Assembly: GCA_022749295.1 (NCBI GenBank)
Contig: CP062007.1
Span: 1,364,001 to 1,428,000, forward strand
Length of the DNA stretch: 64,000 nucleotides
Direction of reading: 5' to 3'
Origin: Flavobacteriaceae bacterium GSB9
Lineage (GTDB): Bacteria > Bacteroidota > Bacteroidia > Flavobacteriales > Flavobacteriaceae
Position numbers and translations under genes: made by a program. Of the stretch, positions 45,823-54,324 are shown in pieces. The notes under the pieces were generated by a model that worked only from the letters and a program-made list of their open reading frames with translations, had not been told where the DNA came from and searched no databases. Numbering within the stretch: position 1 is the first letter of the stretch; each line of letters opens with the position of its first letter.

Positions 45823-47214
45823 ATGAAAAAAATATCATTAGGAATCGGAGCATTATTCTTTAGTTCATTGTTTTACGACAAAAGTATCGGGCTCAACTTA
45901 TTATTATTTAGCCTACTCACCTTAGTCATAATATTTGTAAACAATAAAAATAGCTTATACGATAGAAAAACCATTGCCTATTCTATCATTTACATTACTA
46001 CAGGAATAGCCGTTTTCTTCCACAATTCTATGCTTACCATAATCGCCAACATGGCTTCCTTTTTTACATTAATTGGCTTAGTAACCGAAAACAAATCATC
46101 AATCTACATCAATTGGTTAAATGGTTTATATAGTACTGTTGCTGGTTTATTTCACCGAAAATTTTCAGTAGACACAAAAAATGTGGCTGAAAAGAGCTAT
46201 CGAAATATCGACTACGTTCACCTTACCAAAATTATTGGCATTCCGTCAATTGTTGTTATACTTTTTGTAACGCTATACCGAAAAGGCAACCCCATGTTTA
46301 ACGCCCTAATTGAAAAAATTGATTTGGGTTTTATAAATATTCATTGGCTACTCATGACCGGTTTGGGCTACTACTTGTTTTCTAACATTCACCAACCCGT
46401 GCCCGTACAACCCACAACCAAAATTGATTTAGAAACGGGTAACACCTTATTTAAATCTAATACATTTTCAGAAACGGAACTAAAAAAAGAGAACCAATTA
46501 GGTACGGTTTTAATTGGTGTTTTAAACATTCTTATAATCACTTACCTCATTACCGAAATCACTTTTATATCTACCAACTTAGATTTGAGAGCTTCGATTT
46601 TTTCAGAACAGGTACACAATAGTATAAATGCGCTCATCACTTCAATTTTAATTGCCATTGTAATCTTACTTTTTGTCTTTAGAGGCGACCTGAATTTTTA
46701 TAGAGGCAATACAACATTGAAAAGATTGGCGTTTCTATGGATTATACTTAACACGCTTTTGGTAATTAGCATTGCCATTAAAAACGGTCAATATGTATAT
46801 TATTATGGGCTTACTTACAAGAGAATTGGTGTAATTATTTATTTAATCCTATCGCTTGTTGGACTCATAACCACATGGCTTAAAATAAACCAACTTAAAA
46901 ACATTTGGTTTTTATTACGGTTGAACGTAAAAGCTGCCTTTGTTGTATTTGTTGTATGTAGTATGGTCAATTGGGATTACCAGATAACAAAGTTGAACTT
47001 TAATTATGCTCAATCTATAGATTTTCAATACCTGATCAATCTTTCAGATAATAACACACTACTACTAAAAAAATTAGCCGATACAGGAACATTAAACGAG
47101 AAATCGACCGCTATGGTTGAAAGAAAATACAAAAGTTATATCAACAGGTTAAATAACCACTCTTGGCAAGAGCTGAAATACGACAATTTAATTATTAAAA
47201 ACATACTAAAGTGA
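45823..47214 (+). CDS. DUF4173 (DUF4153) polytopic membrane protein
   Basis: 463 residues with about 12 hydrophobic helices. The family landmark is the central and C-terminal part with TTLKRLAFLWIILNTLLV and NYAQSIDFQYLINLSDNNTLLLKKL. It has unknown function and often lies near small regulators. It is the first gene of the second operator-controlled operon and overlaps the next start codon. Confidence 0.8.
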   Translation: MKKISLGIGALFFSSLFYDKSIGLNLLLFSLLTLVIIFVNNKNSLYDRKTIAYSIIYITTGIAVFFHNSMLTIIANMASFFTLIGLVTENKSSIYINWLNGLYSTVAGLFHRKFSVDTKNVAEKSYRNIDYVHLTKIIGIPSIVVILFVTLYRKGNPMFNALIEKIDLGFINIHWLLMTGLGYYLFSNIHQPVPVQPTTKIDLETGNTLFKSNTFSETELKKENQLGTVLIGVLNILIITYLITEITFISTNLDLRASIFSEQVHNSINALITSILIAIVILLFVFRGDLNFYRGNTTLKRLAFLWIILNTLLVISIAIKNGQYVYYYGLTYKRIGVIIYLILSLVGLITTWLKINQLKNIWFLLRLNVKAAFVVFVVCSMVNWDYQITKLNFNYAQSIDFQYLINLSDNNTLLLKKLADTGTLNEKSTAMVERKYKSYINRLNNHSWQELKYDNLIIKNILK

Positions 47215-47531
47215 TTGTTTTACTCATTTTTCCGCTCATCATATTATGCCTGATACACTACGGAATACTCAGACTCAGCATTTCGTGCATCTATTGGGTA
47301 TCAAAAAACACCAATAATAAACAACAAGCCTTTAAGCTCTATTTTCCGTATTACATAATAAGCCTATCGTCACTTTCCTTTGTTGGTATTGTAACATGCC
47401 GTATGAATATCATCTCGATTTACTATTTCGCGCTATTATATATTTCAGCATTATTGATTTGGCGTTCTGACCTGAAGCACCACCATCGTAATCAAGAAAA
47501 TTTGAAACCAGCAAACACAACTAAACACTAA
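47211..47531 (+). CDS. Small membrane protein
   Basis: 106 residues, GTG start overlapping the preceding stop (GTGA), consistent with coupled translation. Three hydrophobic helices (about 2-22, 40-60, 64-84), then a charged tail (RSDLKHHHRNQENLK). No family recognised. Confidence 0.6.
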   Translation: MIVLLIFPLIILCLIHYGILRLSISCIYWVSKNTNNKQQAFKLYFPYYIISLSSLSFVGIVTCRMNIISIYYFALLYISALLIWRSDLKHHHRNQENLKPANTTKH

Positions 47532-47539
47532 AAAGTACC

Positions 47540-48055
47540 ATGAGTTATTTCGGCAGCGCAAAAATAAAGTCACTCAGAAAGCAACTCATAATCGTGCTTT
47601 TTAAATATTCAAAACAGATTTATACGCGCATGTTCAAAAACCATGAATCTTGGAATGTTACCAAAGTAGATTTACTGAAACTACCTGAGGACACCTTAGG
47701 AAGGCATTTAGGTGAATTTCTTAAAAAGAATGATTTTGAACTCATTCCTAAAGTAGAACGGCATGATTGCTACCACGTACTCTGTGGATACTCTACTAAG
47801 GTTGAAGACGAAATTGCCTTACAATGCCTTTGCTTCGGTAACGGAAAAAGAAGCTTATACCTTTATGTTGCTGTTATTTTGGGGGTTATCATTTTACCTG
47901 ATTACCTTGGTTATTACTTAAATTCCTATCGTATAGGAAAAAGAGCCAACACGTTTCACCATTACGATTACGAGAAGCTATTGCAAGTTTCAATTTACGA
48001 TTTTCGGTCTGTTATTTTTTCGTCTAAACAAATCGATCCCATAAAACCATTATAA
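47540..48055 (+). CDS. Coq4-like protein
   Basis: 171 residues. The segment LKLPEDTLGRHLGEFLKKND leads to H75-D76-x-x-H79-x11-E91, which is exactly the HDxxHx11E zinc-type motif of COQ4, the protein of ubiquinone synthesis. A hydrophobic segment (YLYVAVILGVIILPDYLGYYL) follows. Flavobacteriia make menaquinone, not ubiquinone, so the partner must differ. It lies between membrane-protein genes and is probably membrane-associated. Confidence 0.75.
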   Translation: MSYFGSAKIKSLRKQLIIVLFKYSKQIYTRMFKNHESWNVTKVDLLKLPEDTLGRHLGEFLKKNDFELIPKVERHDCYHVLCGYSTKVEDEIALQCLCFGNGKRSLYLYVAVILGVIILPDYLGYYLNSYRIGKRANTFHHYDYEKLLQVSIYDFRSVIFSSKQIDPIKPL

Positions 48056-48056
48056 A

Positions 48057-48695
48057 ATGATTAAAAACAAATATTTAAAAACACTCATTGCCCTAATACT
48101 GCTTGTTACAATTTACAGTATTGGCATTAACTTTTGGGTTACATTTAAAGCAAAAAACGCAACGTTTAATAGTATAGCTAATATACCACAAAACAATGTT
48201 GGATTAATTCTTGGGGGCAATAAATTTGCTGGGGCAAACAGAATAAATTTATACTATAAATATAGACTTGAAGCCGCTATAAAGCTATATAAATCTGGAA
48301 AGATAAAATACATTCTTGTTAGTGGCGACAATGGAAGAAAAGACTACGACGAACCTTCAAATTTTAAAAGAGATTTAATTAATAACGGTATTCCTGAGGA
48401 GAACATTTATCTCGATTATGCTGGTTTTTCAACCAAAGACTCTATGATAAGAGCTAAAAAAATATTCGGACTAACTGCATTTACCATTATTTCACAGAAG
48501 TTTCACAACGAGCGTGCACTGTACATTGCCAAACACTACCAGATAAAAGCCATAGCCTTTAACGCCAATGATGTTAGCGGCAAATACGGATTAAAAACAA
48601 AATTGAGAGAACTATTGGCTCGAACAAAAGCTTCAATAGATGTTACATTCAATGTCGGTCCCAAATTTTTAGGAAATAAAATAGAAATCCCATGA
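48057..48695 (+). CDS. SanA/YdcF-like (DUF218) membrane-anchored protein
   Basis: 212 residues. One N-terminal helix (LIALILLVTIYSIGINFWV) anchors a DUF218 domain: GLILGGNKF, RLEAAIKLYKSGKIKYILVSGDNG and the C-terminal FTIISQKFHNERALYIA. SanA-type proteins affect envelope permeability in enterobacteria; their enzymatic activity is unknown. It starts 1 bp after the Coq4-like gene. Confidence 0.85.
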   Translation: MIKNKYLKTLIALILLVTIYSIGINFWVTFKAKNATFNSIANIPQNNVGLILGGNKFAGANRINLYYKYRLEAAIKLYKSGKIKYILVSGDNGRKDYDEPSNFKRDLINNGIPEENIYLDYAGFSTKDSMIRAKKIFGLTAFTIISQKFHNERALYIAKHYQIKAIAFNANDVSGKYGLKTKLRELLARTKASIDVTFNVGPKFLGNKIEIP

Positions 48696-49066
48696 AATTA
48701 AAAGTCCACGCACATTATGTTTTTATAACATTATTACTTTTCACTATTGAAATCCTTATCGCCATGTATTTAAAAACAGGTTTTATAAGGCACACCTTTG
48801 GCGACTTTTTGGCAGTCATCCTTATTTATACCTTTTTTAAAAGTTTTCTAAAGATCAATTCTATTAAACTGGCATTAGCCACTTTACTATTTGCATATAG
48901 TATTGAGTTTCTTCAAATGATCAACGTATTGAAAATATTAGGCCTTGAGGATAATATAGCCGCAAAACTCATTTTAGGAAGTACGTTTCAATTTACAGAT
49001 TTAATCGCCTACTCTTTAGGTATCCTATGTGTTTTAATAATCGAATTTAAACTTCAAAAAACATGA
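48692..49066 (+). CDS. DUF2809 membrane protein
   Basis: 124 residues with four hydrophobic helices. DUF2809 landmarks: FIRHTFGDFLAVILIYTFFKSF and the polar pair in SIEFLQ, with QFTDLIAYSLGIL near the end. Function unknown. Overlaps the previous stop by 4 bp and the next start by 4 bp, so it is part of a tight operon. Confidence 0.8.
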   Translation: MKLKVHAHYVFITLLLFTIEILIAMYLKTGFIRHTFGDFLAVILIYTFFKSFLKINSIKLALATLLFAYSIEFLQMINVLKILGLEDNIAAKLILGSTFQFTDLIAYSLGILCVLIIEFKLQKT

Positions 49067-49725
49067 ACACTTTAAAACTATTTGTTTTGAGTAAATTCAA
49101 AACCATAACCATATTAACAGCAACCATGGGATTTAGCTTAGTGTTGCTAATGATAAGAATGAAAATAACGCATTCGTTTTTCTATTTATTTTTAGTGTGG
49201 AACTTGTTTTTAGCCGCCATACCCTTTGCCATTTCAAGCTATTTGGTGTGCCTCCCCAAACCGTCAAAACTAATATCACTGACTTGGTTTGGTGTATGGC
49301 TGCTTTTTTTACCTAATGCTCCCTACATGATTACAGATCTATTGCACATTAGCATTAGCGAAACCAAATACATTTGGCTTGATATTTTGGTTGTAAAGTC
49401 GTTTGCACTTTGTGGAGTTCTGTTATTTTACCTATCAATTCTTGATATGGGAAAAGTTTTTGCAATCTATTTTAAAAAGGCCGTTTTAGATTTTTGCCTA
49501 GTACTTATCGTCTTTCTTTCAAGTTTTGGTGTTTATTTGGGAAGATTTTTAAGATATAACTCTTGGGAAATTCTAACTAATCCGAAGCATTTGTTACTTG
49601 ACATTGCTAATATAACCATAAAACCAATAGCACATAATGAGGCTTGGTTGTTCACTTTATTTTTCGGGACATTTTTAGGCATTGGTTTTTGGGTCTTTAA
49701 AACACTTGCCTTAAGAGAAAACTAA
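49063..49725 (+). CDS. DUF1361 membrane protein
   Basis: 220 residues with about six hydrophobic helices. DUF1361 landmarks: WNLFLAAIPFAIS, LTWFGVWLLFLPNAPYMITDLLH and FGVYLGRFLRYNSWE. Function unknown. Last gene of the operon; convergent with the slipin gene after a 13-bp gap. Confidence 0.82.
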   Translation: MNTLKLFVLSKFKTITILTATMGFSLVLLMIRMKITHSFFYLFLVWNLFLAAIPFAISSYLVCLPKPSKLISLTWFGVWLLFLPNAPYMITDLLHISISETKYIWLDILVVKSFALCGVLLFYLSILDMGKVFAIYFKKAVLDFCLVLIVFLSSFGVYLGRFLRYNSWEILTNPKHLLLDIANITIKPIAHNEAWLFTLFFGTFLGIGFWVFKTLALREN

Positions 49726-49738
49726 ACAAAATTAGTGG

Positions 49739-50494
49739 TTAACCAACATCCTTTTTAGGTTTCTGAGGTAATACTTCTTCTGGGAAAGGGAATAAAATTG
49801 TGGAATTCTTTTCGGCTGCAATGTTAGAAAGAGTTTGATACAACCTCAATTTAATTGCCGAAGGAGACTGATCGATGAGCTTGCCAGCTTCCAACAACTT
49901 GCCAGCTGCTTGTTCTTCAGCCAAAGCCAAAATAATACGGGCACGTCTAGAACGCTCTGCCTCGGCTTGGTTTGCCATCATGCGTTTCATGTTTTCTGGT
50001 AACTGAATATCTTTAATCTTAACATCTATAATATCTATACCCCACTCTTTAGTTTCAACCTCTACAATTTTTTTAATGTTATTACCCATTTCCTCTCGTT
50101 TTGACAAAATGGTGTCCAATTCAACCTTACCACAAACATCGCGCAAAGCCGCCTGAGATAACTGGGTTATGGCAAACGAATATTCTTCAACTTCCAACAC
50201 CGCCATTTCTGGATCAACAACTTTAAAAAAAACCACACCATCAATACTACACGGTACGTTATCCTCGGTCATCACCTCTTGTGAAACTACATTTATGGTA
50301 ATAACCCTTATATCTACTATCTGTATGGTTTCTACTAGCGGAATAATCCATCTAAAACCAGGTTGTAGTGTACTAACATGTTTACCAAACCTAAACTTTA
50401 AAGCTCTTTTGTATTCAAAAATCACACGTATGCCCGATAACAGAAATACTACAACTACAACCGTAAAAATCAATGCAGGATTCATGATAAACAT
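49739..50494 (-). CDS. Slipin (stomatin/prohibitin-like SPFH protein)
   Basis: 251 residues. N-terminal membrane helix (ALIFTVVVVVFLLSGIRVIF) followed by an SPFH/Band 7 domain (RVIFEYKRALKFRFGKHV, QPGFRWIIPLVETI) and a coiled-coil tail rich in Ala/Glu/Arg (NQAEAERSRRARIILALAEEQAAGKLLEAG). Slipins organise membrane microdomains. The usual partner, an NfeD protein, is not in the window. Confidence 0.93.
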   Translation of the reverse strand: MFIMNPALIFTVVVVVFLLSGIRVIFEYKRALKFRFGKHVSTLQPGFRWIIPLVETIQIVDIRVITINVVSQEVMTEDNVPCSIDGVVFFKVVDPEMAVLEVEEYSFAITQLSQAALRDVCGKVELDTILSKREEMGNNIKKIVEVETKEWGIDIIDVKIKDIQLPENMKRMMANQAEAERSRRARIILALAEEQAAGKLLEAGKLIDQSPSAIKLRLYQTLSNIAAEKNSTILFPFPEEVLPQKPKKDVG

Positions 50495-50627
50495 CTTTTA
50501 ATTAACAACCTATAAATCAACAAATAAGTTAGTGATTTTTTAGAAATTATAAAAGGATATTAATTAAAATAAATAGGCTAGATATAAGCACTAAAACAAG
50601 GTATTTATTTTAAGGATAAAAGAAAGA

Positions 50628-51416
50628 TTATTTTTCCTTGCCCCTATTCTTTTCCTGTATTTTTCTAACGATTGAAGTGGCCGCCTTTCGTGTTACCAAT
50701 CTAGGTAATACCGCCAAAAATTTATTGAATTTTCCAGGAATAGCATATGTTTTACCTTTCAGCATGGAATTGTAACCGTACAAAGCCACTTCTTTGGCCG
50801 ATGCCATATTGAAAGTGATTTTATTATCGCTCGAATCTTCTGAAACAGTTTTTTGGAAATCGGTTTTAGTTGGCCCCGGACAAAGGGCAGTTACCGTAAC
50901 ACCTGTATCCTTAAGCTCGTTGGCAATAGCTTCAGAAAAAGACAACATATACCCTTTTGAAGCATAGTAAATGGCCATTAACGGCCCTGGTTGGAAAGCT
51001 GCCAATGAAGACATGTTTAATATTTTTCCCGAACCTCGTTTTACCATACCTTCTAAAACTAATTTTGTTAAATGTGTAGTTGTTAAAATATGAAGGTGCA
51101 ACATTTCAGACTCGCGCTCCCAATCGGTATCAACAAAAGATCCAAAAAGCCCAAAGCCCGCATTGTTGATGAGTACATCTATAGGCTCTCCGTTAACAGC
51201 CTCCATAATACTTTGTGCCACGCCTTTTCTACTTAAGTCTTCTTGTAGTGTGACAACTTCTATTTTATATTGGTTCTGAATTTTTTTTTGTACTTTTTTT
51301 AACCGGGTTATATCAATATCAACTAAAAACAATTTATAATTGTCTTGCGCTAACAGCAGAGCCAATTCGTACCCCAAACCAGATGCCGATCCTGTTACCA
51401 AAGCTCTTTTCGTCAT
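50628..51416 (-). CDS. Short-chain dehydrogenase/reductase
   Basis: 262 residues, Rossmann fold. NAD(P)-binding TGSASGLGYELA (8-19), NNAG (84-87), catalytic Ser in NMSSLAA (136-137), Tyr/Lys in IYYASKGY (Y150, K154). The tail is basic. It belongs to the DltE/short-chain family but has no defined substrate. It lies 27 bp after the dehydrogenase gene at 52652, likely an operon. Confidence 0.9.
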   Translation of the reverse strand: MTKRALVTGSASGLGYELALLLAQDNYKLFLVDIDITRLKKVQKKIQNQYKIEVVTLQEDLSRKGVAQSIMEAVNGEPIDVLINNAGFGLFGSFVDTDWERESEMLHLHILTTTHLTKLVLEGMVKRGSGKILNMSSLAAFQPGPLMAIYYASKGYMLSFSEAIANELKDTGVTVTALCPGPTKTDFQKTVSEDSSDNKITFNMASAKEVALYGYNSMLKGKTYAIPGKFNKFLAVLPRLVTRKAATSIVRKIQEKNRGKEK

Positions 51417-51443
51417 AAAATCAAATGGATTTAGGTTACAAAG

Positions 51444-52652
51444 TTATTCCTTTTCGTCAACAAAATCCTGCAAATACGAAAAACGTTTGGTTAGTTTCCC
51501 ATTTTCGGTAATTTTTGCACGCTGCAAAACACCGTTTTTATCACCATTAAAAAACGCAGGTATAACGTGTTTTAAAAACTGCTCGCCAAAGCCTTCGCTG
51601 GCGTCCTGAGGAAGTTCGCACGGTAAATTATCGACAGCCATTACGGCAATAGCACTTTCTGCTTTGTAATCTATTTCTTTTTCGGTTTGTGGATTGTATC
51701 CATAAATAGGCTCTGCGATAGTCGACGCCCGAAGTGTTGTAGCCACAGGGCCATCCACATCGCAACTGATATCAGCCACCACTTTTATTTTGAAGTCGGC
51801 AGACTTAACATCTTCACGCGTGTACAGGTACGGAGCGCCATCACCATAAAAATGCCCAGCAATATAAAAATCGGTTACTTTAGCAAAACGCATAAAATTG
51901 GAATCGTAGGCTTCTGGGTGATTAAAAAAATCGAAAACATCATTAATTATTTGCCCGTCTTTGCGCTTGTTGTAATCCAGAACATCAATTTTACAATATA
52001 CGGGCTCATTAAAATGTGCATTTAAATATTCTTCGACCGAAACCGATTTTATTCCCATCGCATCTAGCATTTCCTGGGCTCCGTTTGATACTTTGCCACT
52101 TCCAGTAAGTAAAATTTTAATAGTTGGAAGCTTTATTTCATTTAACTTTTCAATCAATGCCGCCTGGTTTGGCAATGGTCCGGCTTTTGGGAGTTGCCAA
52201 GAATTAAATTTGAGTCCCCAAGCCCTAAAACCATTGTAAGTACCCACTATGCCCGCATAACGCCCAAAACCAATTAGCCGAAAGCCATCGTTATTCACAA
52301 TGGTTTCGTGGTCGTAGAGTTCTATATATTTTTCCAAAACTGCTTGAAGCAGTTTACGGTTATACGGTTGTTTTTTTATCGTGTGCGAAAAGAAAAAGTA
52401 TTTTTTATTGGGAATTAAGGCTTCAATTGGAACTTCTTTTACGCCAATCATAACATCGCAATCTGAAACATCATTGGTAACCTCGAAACCGGCTGCTTTG
52501 TAAGCTTTATCAGAAAACACCCGAATATCAGAAGATTCTACCTTAAACTCTGCTTCTGGGAACTGTTTTTTGGCTTCAATAAGTTTTGATGGTGAAAACA
52601 CCACACGGCGATCTGGCGGCGTTTTACGTTCTTTTATTATGGCAAATTTCAT
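51444..52652 (-). CDS. Saccharopine/alanine dehydrogenase-like NAD(P) enzyme
   Basis: 402 residues starting at MKFAIIKERKTPPDRR, the conserved N-terminus of the AlaDh/PNT and LYS1 families (the longer frame adds seven residues without support). Domains: AlaDh_PNT_N (1-130), a nucleotide-binding domain with ILLTGSGKVSNGAQEML and the closing part (DISCDVDGPVATTLR). The DISCDVDG motif is characteristic of NAD+ saccharopine dehydrogenase (lysine-forming) and related enzymes. The exact substrate is not fixed. Confidence 0.82.
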   Translation of the reverse strand: MKFAIIKERKTPPDRRVVFSPSKLIEAKKQFPEAEFKVESSDIRVFSDKAYKAAGFEVTNDVSDCDVMIGVKEVPIEALIPNKKYFFFSHTIKKQPYNRKLLQAVLEKYIELYDHETIVNNDGFRLIGFGRYAGIVGTYNGFRAWGLKFNSWQLPKAGPLPNQAALIEKLNEIKLPTIKILLTGSGKVSNGAQEMLDAMGIKSVSVEEYLNAHFNEPVYCKIDVLDYNKRKDGQIINDVFDFFNHPEAYDSNFMRFAKVTDFYIAGHFYGDGAPYLYTREDVKSADFKIKVVADISCDVDGPVATTLRASTIAEPIYGYNPQTEKEIDYKAESAIAVMAVDNLPCELPQDASEGFGEQFLKHVIPAFFNGDKNGVLQRAKITENGKLTKRFSYLQDFVDEKE

Positions 52653-52864
52653 ATATTTTAGCTCAGTGCCCAAAAGGGCAAATATTTTATTTTATGTTAA
52701 GGCTACTTCAACAAAATACAATTCTTTTTCATTTAAGAGCAGTTTTTCGCCGTGTTGAAATATATTTTAACCTTTGAATTACTGACAATATGCATGTGTT
52801 TTAAAACTGGAATAATTATTGCTTTAAATTTACTGGGAATTAAAACGATTTACAAACTTTTTGA

Positions 52865-52872
52865 TACCTTTG
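52865..52872 (+). promoter_or_regulatory. -7 box upstream of tmRNA
   Basis: TACCTTTG matches TAnnTTTG. Transcription would start some 120 bases before the mature tmRNA. No -33 TTG at the expected distance. Confidence 0.45.
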
Positions 52873-52895
52873 CTGCCCGCGTTAAGGATTGAGGC

Positions 52896-52920
52896 ACTTC
52901 GACTGCGCTCTGTGCAGGCT
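52896..52920. repeat. Dispersed repeat element (ACTTCGACT type)
   Basis: ACTTCGACTGCGCTCTGTGC and flanks; related to the copy at 26779. Both lie in intergenic DNA and have partial dyad symmetry. Confidence 0.45.
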
Positions 52921-52995
52921 AATGTTGGAGCTTCTCGTAGAGAGCGATTGCTGAAAGCCTGCCCCAATAGGGGTAACGCTATTACTATTTTAATT

Positions 52996-53386
52996 GGGGT
53001 CGACTGGTTTTGACAGCGAGATTAATTAAACGGTAAGCACGTCGTGTAATGGTTTTGAGACACGTAAAAGGCTAGACCAAATTTTAAACGGCGAGAATAA
53101 CTACGCTTTAGCTGCGTAATCTGAATTATAGTAGGATTAGCCTCGGTACACAAGGTGTACAAGCTAAATGTCTCCGGAAAGCCTTGGTTAGTGGCGTTCC
53201 TTTTAGAGGCATCGTAAAAATTAACCAAGATTTGGCAGTGCTTTGATGCCATTTCGAGATTAAGAAGCTAAGTTGCAAGTGGGTTGTCTTTAACCAGCTT
53301 GCAATCGAAAAAACAAGAAAAGAATAAACGTGTAGAAAGCTCTTTGGTTACTTGTTTGGACGAGGGTTCGAATCCCTCCGACTCCA
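52996..53386 (+). ncRNA. ssrA: tmRNA (trans-translation rescue RNA)
   Basis: Rescues stalled ribosomes by adding a degradation tag. 391 bases. The 5' end GGGGTCGACTGG pairs with the 3' CGACTCC (acceptor GGGGTCG/CGACTCC, discriminator A), and the T-arm GAGGGTTCGAATCCCTC is intact. The tag frame runs from 53090 to 53119 and encodes GENNYALAA followed by TAA, a typical tag ending in ALAA. CCA is not encoded. A perfect terminator follows at 53401. Confidence 0.97.
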
Positions 53387-53400
53387 CGGAAAACTTAAAA

Positions 53401-53434
53401 AACCCGTATAGACTGACGCCTATACGGGTTTTTC
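53401..53434. terminator. Terminator after tmRNA
   Basis: Perfect 11-bp stem AACCCGTATAG / CTATACGGGTT with an 8-base loop and T-run. It also has an A-run on the left side, so it can act for the convergent minus-strand gene at 53456. Confidence 0.9.
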
Positions 53435-53455
53435 ATTATTAAGGAATTAAGTGGA

Positions 53456-53725
53456 CTAACTAACGCGTTGCTTATCTTTCATTTTTTCAAGCAACATTAA
53501 TTCGCGTTGAATCTCCTTTTTTCTTTCATTGAACTTTTTTACTTTTTCGTCTATCATCGCTTGATGAGCCAAACGTTTTTGACGTCTTAATTCTTTTTTT
53601 TCCTGTTCTTCCTTTTGCTTGCGTTTGTTCTTTAATTTTTCTTGGTAAACCGACAGATAAGAATATCCATACATGCTTAAAAACAAAAGTGCTATTATTC
53701 CTAAAATTACGTATCCGTTTTCCAT
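53456..53725 (-). CDS. Small membrane-anchored coiled-coil protein
   Basis: 89 residues starting at MENGYVILGIIALLFLSMYGYSYL; the longer frame adds a 19-residue piece that is not needed. One N-terminal membrane helix, then a highly charged helical tail (KLKNKRKQKEEQEKKELRRQKR) likely to form a coiled coil. No family recognised. Expressed alone; convergent with tmRNA. Confidence 0.65.
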   Translation of the reverse strand: MENGYVILGIIALLFLSMYGYSYLSVYQEKLKNKRKQKEEQEKKELRRQKRLAHQAMIDEKVKKFNERKKEIQRELMLLEKMKDKQRVS

Positions 53726-53936
53726 GTTTTTTAAAATTATTAATTTAAAAACTTTTATAACTGAAAATATGTTAAAAATCATTTAGATATTTTGCCATTA
53801 ATTAGTAAATGATAAATAAAATTAAGAAAAACATATTACCGTTAAAAATAAAAAAGGTGAATGACTAAAAAAGTAGTTAAACGTTATGCCCAACTACTTT
53901 TCGATTCTATTTTTTACTACCTAATTTATTGGAAAC

Positions 53937-54320
53937 TTACTGAGTAACATTAAAGCCTTTTTGCATCCAGTTTAGTATGCCACCTTGCAAATCGTATATA
54001 GTGGTAAAGCCCTGCTTTTTTAACTCGGCAACACTTTGGGCACTTCGTTTTCCTGAGCGGCAGTAAACATAAACGGGTTTTTCTTTGTTTAGAGCAATTA
54101 GATGTTCGGCAAAGTTTTCATCATAAAAATTAAAATTGACAGCTCCTTTAATGTGTAATTCATTATACTCTTTTGGAGTTCTAACGTCAATCAATTGAAT
54201 ATCCTCGTCCTGTTGAAGTACCACAGAAAGTTGTTCCGGCTCTATGAAACCTTTCTCGGAAACCGGTTGACAACTTACAACAAAAGCTATCAACAAAGCC
54301 ATTAAAGACGGGTATTTCAT
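53937..54320 (-). CDS. Rhodanese-like lipoprotein
   Basis: 127 residues. A lipoprotein signal with lipobox VVSC (C17) is followed by a single rhodanese domain; active-site loop YCRSGKRS with C87. The domain would face the periplasm or outer membrane. It is the second of two rhodanese genes in tandem (4 bp apart). Sulfur transfer is expected of the fold but the acceptor is unknown. Confidence 0.85.
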   Translation of the reverse strand: MKYPSLMALLIAFVVSCQPVSEKGFIEPEQLSVVLQQDEDIQLIDVRTPKEYNELHIKGAVNFNFYDENFAEHLIALNKEKPVYVYCRSGKRSAQSVAELKKQGFTTIYDLQGGILNWMQKGFNVTQ

Positions 54321-54324
54321 AGCC

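Larger units (their letters stand above)
52653..52995. other. 343-bp intergenic region before tmRNA
   Basis: No convincing protein gene is seen. It holds AT-rich sequence, a -7 box at 52865, a dispersed repeat at 52896-52920 and then structured DNA: outer arms GCAGGCT (52914-52920) / AGCCTGC (52956-52962) with an inner hairpin, and a CCCC-AATA-GGGG hairpin at 52962-52973. These likely form the 5' leader of pre-tmRNA. Confidence 0.6.

Noticed and set aside
53022-53252. Minus-strand open frame across the tmRNA
   Set aside because: It lies inside the tmRNA, whose ends, tag frame and T-arm are clear; the frame is a by-product.
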